Below are positions 1 through 8,071 of a stretch of DNA of 64,000 nucleotides, piece after piece (positions within the stretch are counted from its first letter, which is position 1; each line of letters opens with the position of its first letter). This stretch comes from an uncultured Chitinophaga sp. (GTDB lineage Bacteria > Bacteroidota > Bacteroidia > Chitinophagales > Chitinophagaceae): the NCBI RefSeq assembly GCF_902168175.1, contig NZ_CABHOU010000073.1:1-64000 (forward strand), read 5' to 3'. The translations under genes and the position numbers were made by a program. Below the pieces are notes generated by a model. The model had not been told where the DNA came from. It worked only from the letters and a program-made list of their open reading frames with translations, and searched no databases.

Positions 1-84
1 CGATACAACCTGCCGCATAAAAGTTTGATCATACTTAAAGGCCCTACCGCCCTTTTTACGAACTAATACTGTGTTTTTATCCAT
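1..84 (-). CDS. Truncated N-terminus of a small basic protein, possibly transposase OrfA-like
   Basis: An ATG on the minus strand at 84 opens a frame that runs off the left edge after 28 codons. The peptide starts MDKNTVLVRKKGG and continues RAFKYDQTFMRQVV. The basic start and the 'KYDQTFMRQVV' stretch recall the N-terminal helix-turn-helix of IS3-type OrfA proteins ('KYSPEFKxxVV'), but this rests on a short resemblance. A partly palindromic sequence (about 87-109) lies directly upstream. The frame could also be a small DNA-binding protein. Whether it is a real gene cannot be settled without the missing part. Confidence 0.4.
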   Translation of the reverse strand, partial: MDKNTVLVRKKGGRAFKYDQTFMRQVVS

Positions 85-399
85 GTTTTACACTTTTGAA
101 GGTGTAAACCTTTTTTAGGACGTGACCTAGTATACAGGGCAGATAAATGGCTTAATTATAGTGGCTGAAGAGGGAGATGCTGTTGAAGGGAGTGACACAA
201 CGGGGGTTGAACAGAAATACTTTTGCTGGTGCCCCTATTGCCTGTTTTATACCCTTAGCCAGTCACAATCAACAGCATAGGCATATACCCAATCTTAATA
301 CAGTGTAGCAGTATTGCACAAAGGTTTTTGGGGTTTTGTAGGATATATTCGTTTATATCGTATTTTTATGCCCATTTTAATAACTACATCATAAGCTAT
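85..399. other. Intergenic gap with repeat copy 1
   Basis: These 315 bases hold no convincing gene. They contain copy 1 of the dispersed 50-bp repeat (184-235), enclosed by a perfect 10-bp inverted repeat (177-186 and 269-278), and a GTATAC-containing stretch near 130. Reading frames here overlap both the repeat and the fabH start region and look like chance. Confidence 0.6.
184..235 (+). repeat. Dispersed 50-bp intergenic repeat, copy 1
   Basis: Carries the core GGGAGTGACACAACGG followed by a GGG run, then AACAGAAATACTTTTGCTGG and a C-rich end. It aligns over its whole length with copies at 20209, 58063 (minus) and 58602. It sits inside a perfect 10-bp inverted repeat, ATGCTGTTGA at 177-186 and TCAACAGCAT at 269-278, so a transcript could form a long stem around it. 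Confidence 0.75.
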
Positions 400-1398
400 A
401 TGAGTAAAATTACAGCCGCCATTACAGCGGTGGGTGGATATGTTCCGGAATACGTACTGACGAATAAGGAACTCGAAAAAATGGTTGATACGACGGACGA
501 GTGGATCATGACGAGGACCGGCATCAAGGAAAGACATATCCTGAAAGGTGAAGGCAAAGGTACATCCGACCTCTGTGTTCCCGTAGCTTTGGAGATCTGT
601 AAGAAGAGGGGCATTGAGCCCGACGAGATCGACCTCTTGATTGTGGCTACTGTAACGCCCGACATGGTTTTCCCCAGCACAGCTAACGTAGTTACTGATA
701 AAATAGGTGCTAAAAAAGCCTTTGGCTTCGACATCGGCGCAGCCTGTTCAGGCTTCCTGTATGCGCTGGACACTGGCGCACGTTTCATCGAGAGTGGCCG
801 TTACAAAAAAGTAATGGTTATTGGCGCCGACAAAATGAGTTCTATCATTGATTATACAGACAGAACTACCTGCATCATCTTTGGCGACGGCGCCGGCGGC
901 GTACTGCTGGAGCCAAACGAAGAAGGGCTGGGCCTTGTAGACAGCATCCTGCGCAGCGATGGCCATGGCCGGGAGTACCTGCACATGAAAGCTGGTGGCT
1001 CTGTTAAACCAGCCAGCCACGACACGATCGATGCACGCGAACACTTCGTTTACCAGGAAGGTAAAATGGTGTTTAAGTATGCGGTATCTAACATGGCCGG
1101 TGCTGCTTCCGAAATCATGGAGCGTAACCAACTGAAAGGCGAAGACGTAGCATGGCTGGTACCTCACCAGGCCAACATGCGCATCATCAGCGCCACGGCA
1201 GCCTACCTCAACGTTCCGGAAGAGAAGGTGATGGTAAACATTCACCGTTACGGCAACACTACCGCAGGTACTATTCCTTTATGCCTGTGGGATTGGGAAA
1301 AACAACTGAAAAAGGGCGACAACCTGGTACTGGCTGCATTTGGTGGCGGTTTTACCTGGGGCGCGAGCTACATTAAATGGGCTTACGATTCTAAATAA
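400..1398 (+). CDS. fabH: Beta-ketoacyl-ACP synthase III (FabH)
   Basis: Starts fatty-acid synthesis in the cytoplasm by condensing acetyl-CoA (or a branched acyl-CoA starter) with malonyl-ACP. The 332-residue length is normal for the family. The Cys-His-Asn triad is visible: Cys116 in DIGAACSGF, His256 in VPHQANMR and Asn286 in GNTTAG. The start is the ATG giving [16 protein letters not shown]; a longer in-frame extension to 328 adds residues unlike FabH and is rejected. The gene stands alone, without the plsX or rpmF neighbours often seen, with a repeat-rich gap before it and a strong terminator after it. Confidence 0.95.
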   Translation: MSKITAAITAVGGYVPEYVLTNKELEKMVDTTDEWIMTRTGIKERHILKGEGKGTSDLCVPVALEICKKRGIEPDEIDLLIVATVTPDMVFPSTANVVTDKIGAKKAFGFDIGAACSGFLYALDTGARFIESGRYKKVMVIGADKMSSIIDYTDRTTCIIFGDGAGGVLLEPNEEGLGLVDSILRSDGHGREYLHMKAGGSVKPASHDTIDAREHFVYQEGKMVFKYAVSNMAGAASEIMERNQLKGEDVAWLVPHQANMRIISATAAYLNVPEEKVMVNIHRYGNTTAGTIPLCLWDWEKQLKKGDNLVLAAFGGGFTWGASYIKWAYDSK

Positions 1399-1420
1399 TA
1401 ATACGCAAAACATCATATTT

Positions 1421-1462
1421 AAAAAGACCTCCGTCGCGTTAAGCCATGGAGGTCTTTTTTTT
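1421..1462 (+). terminator. Rho-independent terminator after fabH
   Basis: Inverted repeat AAAAAGACCTCC / GGAGGTCTTTTTTTT with a 15-nt loop, 22 nt after the fabH stop, ending in eight T. It could also work for the converging gene on the minus strand. Confidence 0.85.
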
Positions 1463-1465
1463 GTG

Positions 1466-1729
1466 CTAAAAGAAGCCGGGAGCCTCGTTAATGAAATCGT
1501 CGGTCTGGTAAAACTCATACAGATCTGTTCCGCAAAAGGGGCAGAAGCGGATGTTGATGTGCATCACCTTCGTATCGTCGTGATCGTAGCCCGGGGTAAA
1601 GTAAAAACGGTATAGGTTCGTTTTGTCCAGCCTCCCCTCCGGACTATACTTTACTACCCTGAAATTCATACCGGTCTCTCTTGGGGCATTGTGCCTGATG
1701 CCCAGCCTGGCGCAACAAAAATTCTCCAT
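1466..1729 (-). CDS. Small zinc-ribbon-like protein of unknown function
   Basis: An 87-residue cytoplasmic protein. It has a Cys pair near the start (MENFCCARLG, Cys5 and Cys6) and a CPFCG motif (Cys63, Cys66) followed by TDLYEF, which together suggest a zinc-binding knuckle. The middle is rich in aromatic and charged residues. It converges on fabH and shares the terminator region. No family name can be given with confidence. The motif, frame length and position in an otherwise empty stretch support a real gene, but nothing shows what it does. Confidence 0.7.
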   Translation of the reverse strand: MENFCCARLGIRHNAPRETGMNFRVVKYSPEGRLDKTNLYRFYFTPGYDHDDTKVMHINIRFCPFCGTDLYEFYQTDDFINEAPGFF

Positions 1730-2120
1730 CGATTAAGTGCTTTGGGTTAGGATTAAATGGCGTGATCTGGTATACAAGCGTATATCTTATGCTTCCACCA
1801 GCCACCTCCCGGTTCTGCGGGGATGGGTGTAACAGGTGGTAAATAAGGGGTTTACTCTAAAACAAGATCCGTAACAGTTTGCGTTTATAATTGAGTGAAA
1901 ACATTCTAATTTAACTAAAATACGTTTTTTACAATACAAAACACATAGCTATATCAACTTATGGCAGGGTTTGTTACCAGCGGGGGAGATATGAAGGAAT
2001 CCTAACGGAAGAGGGTTGAGTTAGTGGGGTGATGACAGGTAACAATCAGTAAGAACTGGCAACGTAGATATATTGGGGGCACTGGTGGTGTTAACACAAA
2101 CTCACGCTCTGTCTATGGTG
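1730..2120. other. Intergenic gap without recognised gene
   Basis: About 390 bases between the small zinc-ribbon gene and the terminator of the S41 protease gene. It has a TCTGGTATAC site near 1766 and purine-rich patches but no conserved coding frame, tRNA or clear promoter. Confidence 0.5.
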
Positions 2121-2147
2121 CAAAAAAATGGCGGTGTATACACCGCC
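2121..2147 (-). terminator. Terminator of the S41 protease gene; perfect 18-bp palindrome
   Basis: The palindrome GGCGGTGTATACACCGCC (2130-2147) lies 6 nt beyond the minus-strand stop codon. On that strand it is followed by A and seven T, the arrangement of an intrinsic terminator. The same GTGTATACA core recurs elsewhere in intergenic DNA. Confidence 0.75.
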
Positions 2148-2153
2148 ACTCTG

Positions 2154-3674
2154 CTATTCTATCAATTTCTGTTTTTCAAATGTTCGTATCATCCCGTTAT
2201 CAACCTTCGCCGCCTCGGGTACATACCGTGTTTCTACCGGCGTGCCCTGTGCCATACGGCCAGTAGTGGCTAATGCCGCCAGGGCTTTCTTTACGCCATC
2301 CTCATTCTCGTTCCCGAAGTCGTACCGGGGATCATCCTGCGCGGCTACCTCTGCCTCCATGCCCTCAAAGTATTCTGCATTACCGGCGCTGTTCTTAATC
2401 AGGAAGCTCGACATGTATACGGAGTACTTATCGATATTGATGGCGAAGAAGCCTACCGGTTTGCCGTAAGTTTTGGAGCCGATGGTTTTAACGTTCAGGT
2501 AAGGTTTTAAGGCATTGATTACCAGCTCGCTGGCCGATGCTGTATTGCGGGTTACGATGAAGTACACATGGGTAACACCTTCCAGCGCTCCTGCTTTGGC
2601 AAACTTCATGGTATTATCTGCTACCGAAAACGATACGTTGTAGTAGGTAGCGGTTTCGCCGTTGCTCAGTTTCCTGGGGGTACCATCCTCATTATACAGT
2701 ATCTGCTGTTTAAGGATAGGTGCTTTTTTGGTACGGAGCAGTTCATTATAGGACTCTGTATATGCCACTTTATCGTTCAGACTTGCGGGCGCTATCAGGT
2801 TTAACAGGTGTTCCGCGGTGTTAACATAACCGCCGCCATTATAACGAAGGTCTATGATCAGCTTTTTCACACCTTTCTGACTAAAGTTGGCAAACGCCGC
2901 ATCCAGCGATGCCTGAGCTTTAGACAGGCGCGAGAAACGGGCTATGGCAATATAACCAACGTTGCCCGTCAGCACGGCCGACTTTAACACCGGGTTACTG
3001 GTATAACTGGCCTTAGACAAATTATAAGCCGCTACGCTGTTATCAGCTTTCTGCACGGTAAGCGCCATCGAGGGATTATTAAACGCGGTCGTCAGCGATG
3101 AACTGGATGAAGTAACGGGTACACCATTAATTGTAAGTATCTTATCTCCCCTTACCAAACCTGCACTGGAAGCGGGCGATGCGGGATTTACGAATAACAC
3201 CCGGATATCGGTAGTGGCTACTGCGCCCAGTTCAAATCCAAAGTCATCCCCCTTTTCCTCGAGGCTTACACTGCCCATACGACCACCGTTAACGCCTTCT
3301 TTATTAACCACATAGGAATATTTGGCGTTCGCAGGCGAGAAGGTATTGTATTCGTATGGTTTATTGGTAGCAGGGTTCACGGCCAGTTGGGAAATGGCGA
3401 ACATCTCCTTGGTCAGGCTGGCCAGGTCGGTGCTTTCGGTATTATATTTCCGGGGAGTAAAATCACTGTAGTTGGCGGGTATCTTATCATACCACAAGTA
3501 CACTTCTCTGGCATAGAGGTAAAGGGAATCCAGCGAAAGTTCGCTCCGTGTGCCTGTTGTTGGCGCTCCGCCGCCTCCATTGCTGTCATCGTCGCCCGGT
3601 CCGCTCTTTCCTTTCTTACAGGCTATGGCCGCGCTTAATAACAGGAAGCACAGGCCGGTCTTAAAAGACTTCAT
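2154..3674 (-). CDS. S41-family (C-terminal processing) peptidase lipoprotein
   Basis: A 506-residue serine protease, probably anchored to the outer or inner membrane. The start chosen gives MKSFKTGLCFLLLSAAIAC, a lipoprotein signal with Cys19; a longer upstream frame is discarded. Next come a Gly/Asp-rich linker, the S41 N-terminal helical segment (about 45-70, with LYLYAREVYLWYDKIP), a PDZ domain (about 140-215, NPASPASSAGLVRGD) and the peptidase core (about 232-420). Ser380 in NTASASEL and Lys405 in KTYGKPVG are 25 residues apart, as in the Ser-Lys dyad of Tsp/CtpA. The substrate is unknown. The gene has its own terminator. Confidence 0.9.
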   Translation of the reverse strand: MKSFKTGLCFLLLSAAIACKKGKSGPGDDDSNGGGGAPTTGTRSELSLDSLYLYAREVYLWYDKIPANYSDFTPRKYNTESTDLASLTKEMFAISQLAVNPATNKPYEYNTFSPANAKYSYVVNKEGVNGGRMGSVSLEEKGDDFGFELGAVATTDIRVLFVNPASPASSAGLVRGDKILTINGVPVTSSSSSLTTAFNNPSMALTVQKADNSVAAYNLSKASYTSNPVLKSAVLTGNVGYIAIARFSRLSKAQASLDAAFANFSQKGVKKLIIDLRYNGGGYVNTAEHLLNLIAPASLNDKVAYTESYNELLRTKKAPILKQQILYNEDGTPRKLSNGETATYYNVSFSVADNTMKFAKAGALEGVTHVYFIVTRNTASASELVINALKPYLNVKTIGSKTYGKPVGFFAINIDKYSVYMSSFLIKNSAGNAEYFEGMEAEVAAQDDPRYDFGNENEDGVKKALAALATTGRMAQGTPVETRYVPEAAKVDNGMIRTFEKQKLIE

Positions 3675-3800
3675 TTTCAGTCGGTTTAAATAAATCATAT
3701 TAACCTTTATAAAGATAAGGTATCCGGGGCATATTACTCCTCTCGTAATACGGGAAAGCCTCCCCAACAGTTGCTCTCCGTTAATAACGCAGAATTACGG

Positions 3801-3846
3801 CAAAAAATATATGCAGAAAGGCCCCGTTTAAACCAGGGCCCTTCTG
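3801..3846 (-). terminator. Terminator of the third HmuY-like gene
   Basis: Imperfect inverted repeat with arms around GCAGAAAGGCCC (3813 on) and GGGCCCTTCTGC (to 3846), followed on the minus strand by ATATTTTTTG. Confidence 0.7.
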
Positions 3847-3883
3847 CTTGGGGTAACAGCTAAAAAAGTACAGAATAAATCTA

Positions 3884-4639
3884 CTACTGCCTGTAATACC
3901 TGAAGGTCAGGTAAGGGTAGTTAGTAGGCAGGTAAGTAGCGTTCGGCGTGCCGCCAGAGTAAATGTCCTGCAGCTCTACAATGTAGATCCTGCTTGGAGA
4001 ATACGTGATCCTAAGCGTCAAAGGCTGACCGTTTTCTACGAGTGGCAGCGCTTTGTGATTGGAAAAATCGTAGTTATACCAGCCTGGTGTGGTGGTGTTA
4101 ACCGTGAAATTTGTGGTAGATGTACGGTTGAAGCCGATTTTTGCTCCAGTACCGATAAGGGTCCAACTGGTGCTGCCGCTGATGCTGCCAAAAGCAGTAG
4201 TAGTATACTCCAGGGTAGCAGTAGTATCTACATACACGTCAGCATTAGCTGTACCGGTAAAACGGAGGTCCCAGTCTACAGCGTTAGTACCATCATTGGT
4301 AGCAAAGCTGTAGTAGTAAACCTGGTTAGCATTGTGGGGAGGGTTACCTGTACCGCCGGCAGTACCCTGCAGGAAGTCGGTTACCTGGTAAACTTCACCA
4401 TCGCAATCAAGCGCCAGTGTACCGAAAGTATTGGTGTAAGTAAACGCTGCACTTCCGCAGGGTGATACGGATACGGCTGTTTCATCGGATAAACGCAGGC
4501 TCTCGGGGGTAGCATCGCTCTCTTTTTGACAGGAAGCGGAGAATACCATAATTGCGCTAACTGCGATTACACTAAACAGTCCGCCAGCTTTTTTTGTAGT
4601 TTTGCCCGCTGATACGGGGGCTTTTTCCAGGATTTGCAT
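3884..4639 (-). CDS. HmuY-like lipoprotein (haem-binding family), separate copy
   Basis: A 251-residue lipoprotein with a long signal region ending MVFSASC (lipobox), so probably surface or outer-membrane anchored. The body is beta-rich and shows the HmuY pattern: VDWDLRF early, a WYNYDFSNHKALPL stretch, a strand in ITYSPSRIYIVELQDIYSG and a C-terminal TFRYYRQ. HmuY proteins bind haem and pass it to a TonB-dependent receptor. Here it lies just downstream of, but separated by a terminator from, an operon with two more HmuY-like genes and such a receptor. Haem ligands cannot be assigned from sequence alone. The first residues are atypically hydrophilic for a signal peptide, so the start may lie later. 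Confidence 0.8.
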   Translation of the reverse strand: MQILEKAPVSAGKTTKKAGGLFSVIAVSAIMVFSASCQKESDATPESLRLSDETAVSVSPCGSAAFTYTNTFGTLALDCDGEVYQVTDFLQGTAGGTGNPPHNANQVYYYSFATNDGTNAVDWDLRFTGTANADVYVDTTATLEYTTTAFGSISGSTSWTLIGTGAKIGFNRTSTTNFTVNTTTPGWYNYDFSNHKALPLVENGQPLTLRITYSPSRIYIVELQDIYSGGTPNATYLPTNYPYLTFRYYRQ

Positions 4640-4828
4640 TTTTTTGAGAAATTTTAATGTTTAAATTCAGGTGATGTTCGCCCGGATCAATCCGGGAATC
4701 CTGCACTGCAATGCGGGGTTCCTTTTTTATTTCCGGGTAAATGGTTCTTCGCTGTTACCACCGGGGTATATTGATTTTACTGTACGCTTAGGTTAACCTC
4801 GTTTTTCGATAAGGGTTACTGAGGTTCT

Positions 4829-4857
4829 CAAAAATCCCGGCAGCCGGAGCCGCCGGG
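4829..4857 (-). terminator. Terminator at the end of the haem-uptake operon
   Basis: Arms CCCGGC (4836-4841) and GCCGGG (4852-4857) lie just after the stop at 4869 and are followed on the minus strand by ATTTTTGAG. Confidence 0.6.
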
Positions 4858-4868
4858 CTATTAAATGT

Positions 4869-5822
4869 CTATTCTATTACTGTTAATATTGGTCCGGGAC
4901 CAGTTACACGCACCCACGTAAGTACGTCTTTTATTTTATACCCTATTTCTACCCTATTGTAAGCACCAACCGGCGAACCAGCGGATATACGATAGGTAAG
5001 AGAAGTGGCCGATGCGCTCACCAGTTCCAGCGGGTAATACACGAAATCATTGATGTTCCTCACCTGCCCGTTGGTTACGTTTTCCAGGCCGGTGCCGGTT
5101 ACGGTAAAGGTTTCGCCTACTTTCAGCCTTAATGAGGCGGGCAGTGCGGCGGGTACTGGTACGGGCGGGGGAACTTCATCCAGATAAATGAAGCTGCGGG
5201 CGCTGGTTGCACTACGGCCACCGCTTACGATTTTCAGTTTATACCAGCCTGTATCCAGCCCTGTAGCCGGTACATCGGCCGTAAGGGTTACCGCTTCGAG
5301 GTTGCTGTTGCTGATGGTTAATATTTTCAACTGTTTCATGTCGCCTTCAGCAGGCACCAGGTAAACTTTGGTCACATTGGTATCCGGCAATACACCTGTA
5401 AGGTAACTGCCCAGATTAAGTACCGACTTCAGCGTGCCCTTAATATCGGCACCTTCTTTAATCGTTATATCAGGCTGACTTACTACCAACTGCAATGTAT
5501 ACGTAGCGGTTTCGCCGTTTTCGGCAGTAACGGTATACACCACGCCACTGGCAGGTACTATGTTTTTACCGGAAGCCGGGCTGATCACCGCATTCTCCGA
5601 TACGGTAATTTGCGGGGCCAGCGAGTCGGGCAGGGGCAAATGTGATGGCCAGTAGAGATAAATTTTACCATCACTTACACCACCAGTTAATTTGGTGCTG
5701 GCATTGGCATTTACACTAAAAGCCGTTATCTCTTTAAAAGGATATTTTTCGTATTCGGTTTCCTTTGTGCAGGCGGCCACTATCAGTAACGAAAAGGCCA
5801 GGAGCGCAATATACTTGTTCAT
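4869..5822 (-). CDS. Lipoprotein with DUF5018-like and TIG-like domains (operon gene 5)
   Basis: A 317-residue lipoprotein (MNKYIALLAFSLLIVAAC). Residues about 25-115 match the DUF5018/cadherin-like pattern of Bacteroidota surface lipoproteins: ITAFSV near the start, IYLYWPSHLPLPDSLAPQIT, then SENAVISPASG and YTVTAENGETATYTLQL. The later half has Ig-like strands, including a likely TIG/IPT segment (LRLKVGETFTVTGTGLENV). It is the last gene of the five-gene haem-uptake operon, 10 nt after its neighbour. It probably acts outside the cell as an accessory binding or scaffold protein for the receptor; that role is inferred from position only. Confidence 0.75.
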   Translation of the reverse strand: MNKYIALLAFSLLIVAACTKETEYEKYPFKEITAFSVNANASTKLTGGVSDGKIYLYWPSHLPLPDSLAPQITVSENAVISPASGKNIVPASGVVYTVTAENGETATYTLQLVVSQPDITIKEGADIKGTLKSVLNLGSYLTGVLPDTNVTKVYLVPAEGDMKQLKILTISNSNLEAVTLTADVPATGLDTGWYKLKIVSGGRSATSARSFIYLDEVPPPVPVPAALPASLRLKVGETFTVTGTGLENVTNGQVRNINDFVYYPLELVSASATSLTYRISAGSPVGAYNRVEIGYKIKDVLTWVRVTGPGPILTVIE

Positions 5823-5832
5823 GGAAAATGTG

Positions 5833-6558
5833 TTAAGGGGCGATGATTTTTACTTTGTTTTTTAACGTTACTTCCCTGGCGTAGTTACGCACTTTAACGG
5901 TGTATAATCCGGGAGCGGCTTTGTCCTGCATAGGCATAATGAACGTAAACTCGGACAGGTTATAACCGCTGGTGTTTACGCCAGAGTGACCGTACATCGG
6001 CACTTCCACACCCGCACTATTTATAAAAATCACCTCTGGCCTGATATAAGGAGCCGCCAGTTGCAGAAAGTTCTTACCAGTAAGCTTCACATTCGTTTTT
6101 ACATCGGACGATACACTTGCTTTTAGTTCCACCGGGTTAGCCGCATCAGGCGACAGTTCATCTACCGCAATATCCGGCTGATGCACTTCCACAAACAAGG
6201 TGTAGTCGGTTGATCCCCCATTTTTACCTGTCACCTTGTATTTAAACGTACCGGGGTTAAACACCTGGAACAACACACTGTCTACGATAGTGCTGCTGCC
6301 TGGAGTTACAGTGGCGCCTTCAGACACTTTAATTTCCGGCTGCAGGATGTTCATAAAGAGGTGATACGGCAGGTATACTTTTACTGATTTCTCCGCATCA
6401 TTAATCACGCCGTAGATCGGATCGCCGGAGAGGTTCACGATCTTATACTCCAGCATCCTGCTGGTAGAAGGAGCTGGCGGCTCTACCACATCTGTTTTGG
6501 TGCAGGCGGAAAATATACAGGCCGCCAGTACGAAAAAGAGATATTTACAATACTTCAT
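5833..6558 (-). CDS. Lipoprotein with DUF5018-like and TIG-like domains (operon gene 4)
   Basis: A 241-residue lipoprotein with signal MKYCKYLFFVLAACIFSAC. It has the same architecture as the next gene: a first domain with YKIVNLSGDPIYGVI, VKVYLPYHLFMNILQPEI and SEGATVTPGSS, then a second Ig-like domain resembling TIG/IPT (NVKLTGKNFLQLAAPYIRP, ending VKVRNYAREVTLKNKVKI). The two genes look like an ancient duplication. It lies 15 nt after a HmuY-like gene, which ties it to haem uptake. No catalytic motif is visible. Confidence 0.75.
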   Translation of the reverse strand: MKYCKYLFFVLAACIFSACTKTDVVEPPAPSTSRMLEYKIVNLSGDPIYGVINDAEKSVKVYLPYHLFMNILQPEIKVSEGATVTPGSSTIVDSVLFQVFNPGTFKYKVTGKNGGSTDYTLFVEVHQPDIAVDELSPDAANPVELKASVSSDVKTNVKLTGKNFLQLAAPYIRPEVIFINSAGVEVPMYGHSGVNTSGYNLSEFTFIMPMQDKAAPGLYTVKVRNYAREVTLKNKVKIIAP

Positions 6559-6573
6559 GAATGAAATTGGTTT

Positions 6574-7356
6574 TTATTTGATATCCAGAATCTTAGTGCC
6601 ATCCTTTTGTATGGCATACTTAAAAGAAATGTAACCAGGTTTGTAAGAACGGGTAGGCAACATGGGCGCGCCTTTGTACACGCTGTACACCACCAGTTTT
6701 GCGTAGTTGCCTTTTGCAGTACGTACAATCACTGTACGGGGCAAAGTGTAGGATACGTGGCCAACAGAATCTGCTGGTTTATCAGGAAATAGTTGTCCGT
6801 AAAAATCATAGTACGCCCAGCCATCTTCACTGCCGCTGAAATAATCCAGTCCTATTACTTTATTCGTCTGGAACTGATCGTCCGCAGGCGCTACTTTTAC
6901 TTTCGTAAATGCTTCGTCGAACAGGCTGCGTGCCGGTACGTTTTTGATGGGCTTATTAGGTGCATCATAATACTGCGCATCAATCTCCGCATCTTTTACC
7001 AGGTATATACCACCTTTTCCGGGACCGCCATAACCTGGCGAGTACAATGCTTTACCGTTATTGCAGGCAATATTGCTATTGTAAGTACCATTAAAGGCGA
7101 TGTCCCAGTTCGCTGTTTGCAGCTGGTTTTCCGGTATCACTTTGTTATCCTCCAGGCTATAGTATAAAGGTTTCGCCTGCGATCCTGAATTAGCCACAGT
7201 ATCTGCCGCTACGTTCGCAAGTGTGTATACGCCGGTTTTTACGATCGTGGTATCTACCGGACCCGTACCTGGTTCTATTTCGTCTTTATCACCACTGGAA
7301 CAGGCGCTCAGGGAGATAATAGCCCATAGAAGTAAAGGGAGTGTTCTTAAATTCAT
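6574..7356 (-). CDS. HmuY-like haem-binding lipoprotein (operon gene 3)
   Basis: A 260-residue lipoprotein. The start giving MNLRTLPLLLWAIISLSAC is chosen because it forms a clean signal and avoids overlap with the preceding gene. HmuY-like features are PLYYSLEDNK, WDIAFNGTYNSNI, a Gly-rich GPGKGG turn, GWAYYDFYGQLF, TVIVRTAKGNYAKLVVYSVYKG and a terminal ISFKYAIQKDG strand. It resembles the next gene upstream over its length, so the pair looks like a tandem duplication. It sits 22 nt after that gene in the operon led by the TonB-dependent receptor. Inferred role: capture of haem or a haem-like tetrapyrrole at the cell surface. Confidence 0.85.
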   Translation of the reverse strand: MNLRTLPLLLWAIISLSACSSGDKDEIEPGTGPVDTTIVKTGVYTLANVAADTVANSGSQAKPLYYSLEDNKVIPENQLQTANWDIAFNGTYNSNIACNNGKALYSPGYGGPGKGGIYLVKDAEIDAQYYDAPNKPIKNVPARSLFDEAFTKVKVAPADDQFQTNKVIGLDYFSGSEDGWAYYDFYGQLFPDKPADSVGHVSYTLPRTVIVRTAKGNYAKLVVYSVYKGAPMLPTRSYKPGYISFKYAIQKDGTKILDIK

Positions 7357-7378
7357 CTTATCAGCATTTATATTTTTA

Positions 7379-8068
7379 CTACGGTGTTTTAAGATTGCGG
7401 CTGCCATCTTCCTGTACAAAATACCGGAAGGTGAAATAAGGCGCGGGCCAATGCAGATCTGTAACTGCAGGCGGATTGCCCTTATACACATTGATCAGTT
7501 CCAGTTTGGCGAACTTACCTTCTGCTGTAAGCAACACGAACGTGCGGTTGCGGATAGCAATGGCGAGGTGTGTTTGCAGCGAATAGAAATACCAGCCATC
7601 GTTATACGGTTGTGGATATCCGTCCCATCCCACAAAACCGAGATTGTTCGTTTTCATTTCTGCTTCGGTGGGCGCTTGTGTTACCGAGGCGTAGGGCTTA
7701 TCTACCATCACTATTAAACCTTTGCCCGCACCACCATAACCAGGGTTACGGCCATCGGTGCCACTGTTGGGATACACCAGTGCATTGTATACGTCGGTAA
7801 AGGCAATGTCCCAGCTATTGCTTTGCCGGTTGGTGGCGCTGCTGTCCCACGACTGTTGTTTGCCATTAAAGCGGAAGAAAAAGGGCTTGAAGGGGCGCAT
7901 CACTTTACCATCGGCGCCTTCGCCAACAGAGGCTTCTGTATCACCCGCGAGGTCGTATATCACCGTGCTTACGCCATCTTCGTAAGTATCTTTTTTAACA
8001 TTATTATCTTCTTTTTTGCAGGCCGCAAACAGGAGGAGTGTTGCCAGCAAAGCTGTTCTGGTATGCAT
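7379..8068 (-). CDS. HmuY-like haem-binding lipoprotein (operon gene 2)
   Basis: A 229-residue lipoprotein with a short, clean signal (MHTRTALLATLLLFAAC, Cys17). HmuY-like landmarks are SWDIAFTDVYNALV, a GGAGKG turn, GWYFYSLQTHLAIAI, TFVLLTAEGKFAKLELINVYKG and the closing PYFTFRYFVQEDGSR strand. The start is 3 nt after the receptor gene, which indicates co-transcription and probably coupled translation. In the characterised HmuR/HmuY system the lipoprotein extracts haem for the receptor; the same division of labour is inferred here. Confidence 0.88.
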   Translation of the reverse strand: MHTRTALLATLLLFAACKKEDNNVKKDTYEDGVSTVIYDLAGDTEASVGEGADGKVMRPFKPFFFRFNGKQQSWDSSATNRQSNSWDIAFTDVYNALVYPNSGTDGRNPGYGGAGKGLIVMVDKPYASVTQAPTEAEMKTNNLGFVGWDGYPQPYNDGWYFYSLQTHLAIAIRNRTFVLLTAEGKFAKLELINVYKGNPPAVTDLHWPAPYFTFRYFVQEDGSRNLKTP

Positions 8069-8071
8069 ATT

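Noticed and set aside
328..399. N-terminal extension of fabH
   Set aside because: The extra residues do not resemble Fab[15 protein letters not shown] is the usual family opening.
748..1245. 165-codon minus-strand frame inside fabH
   Set aside because: Antisense shadow of a well-supported gene; His/Val-rich composition typical of such shadows.
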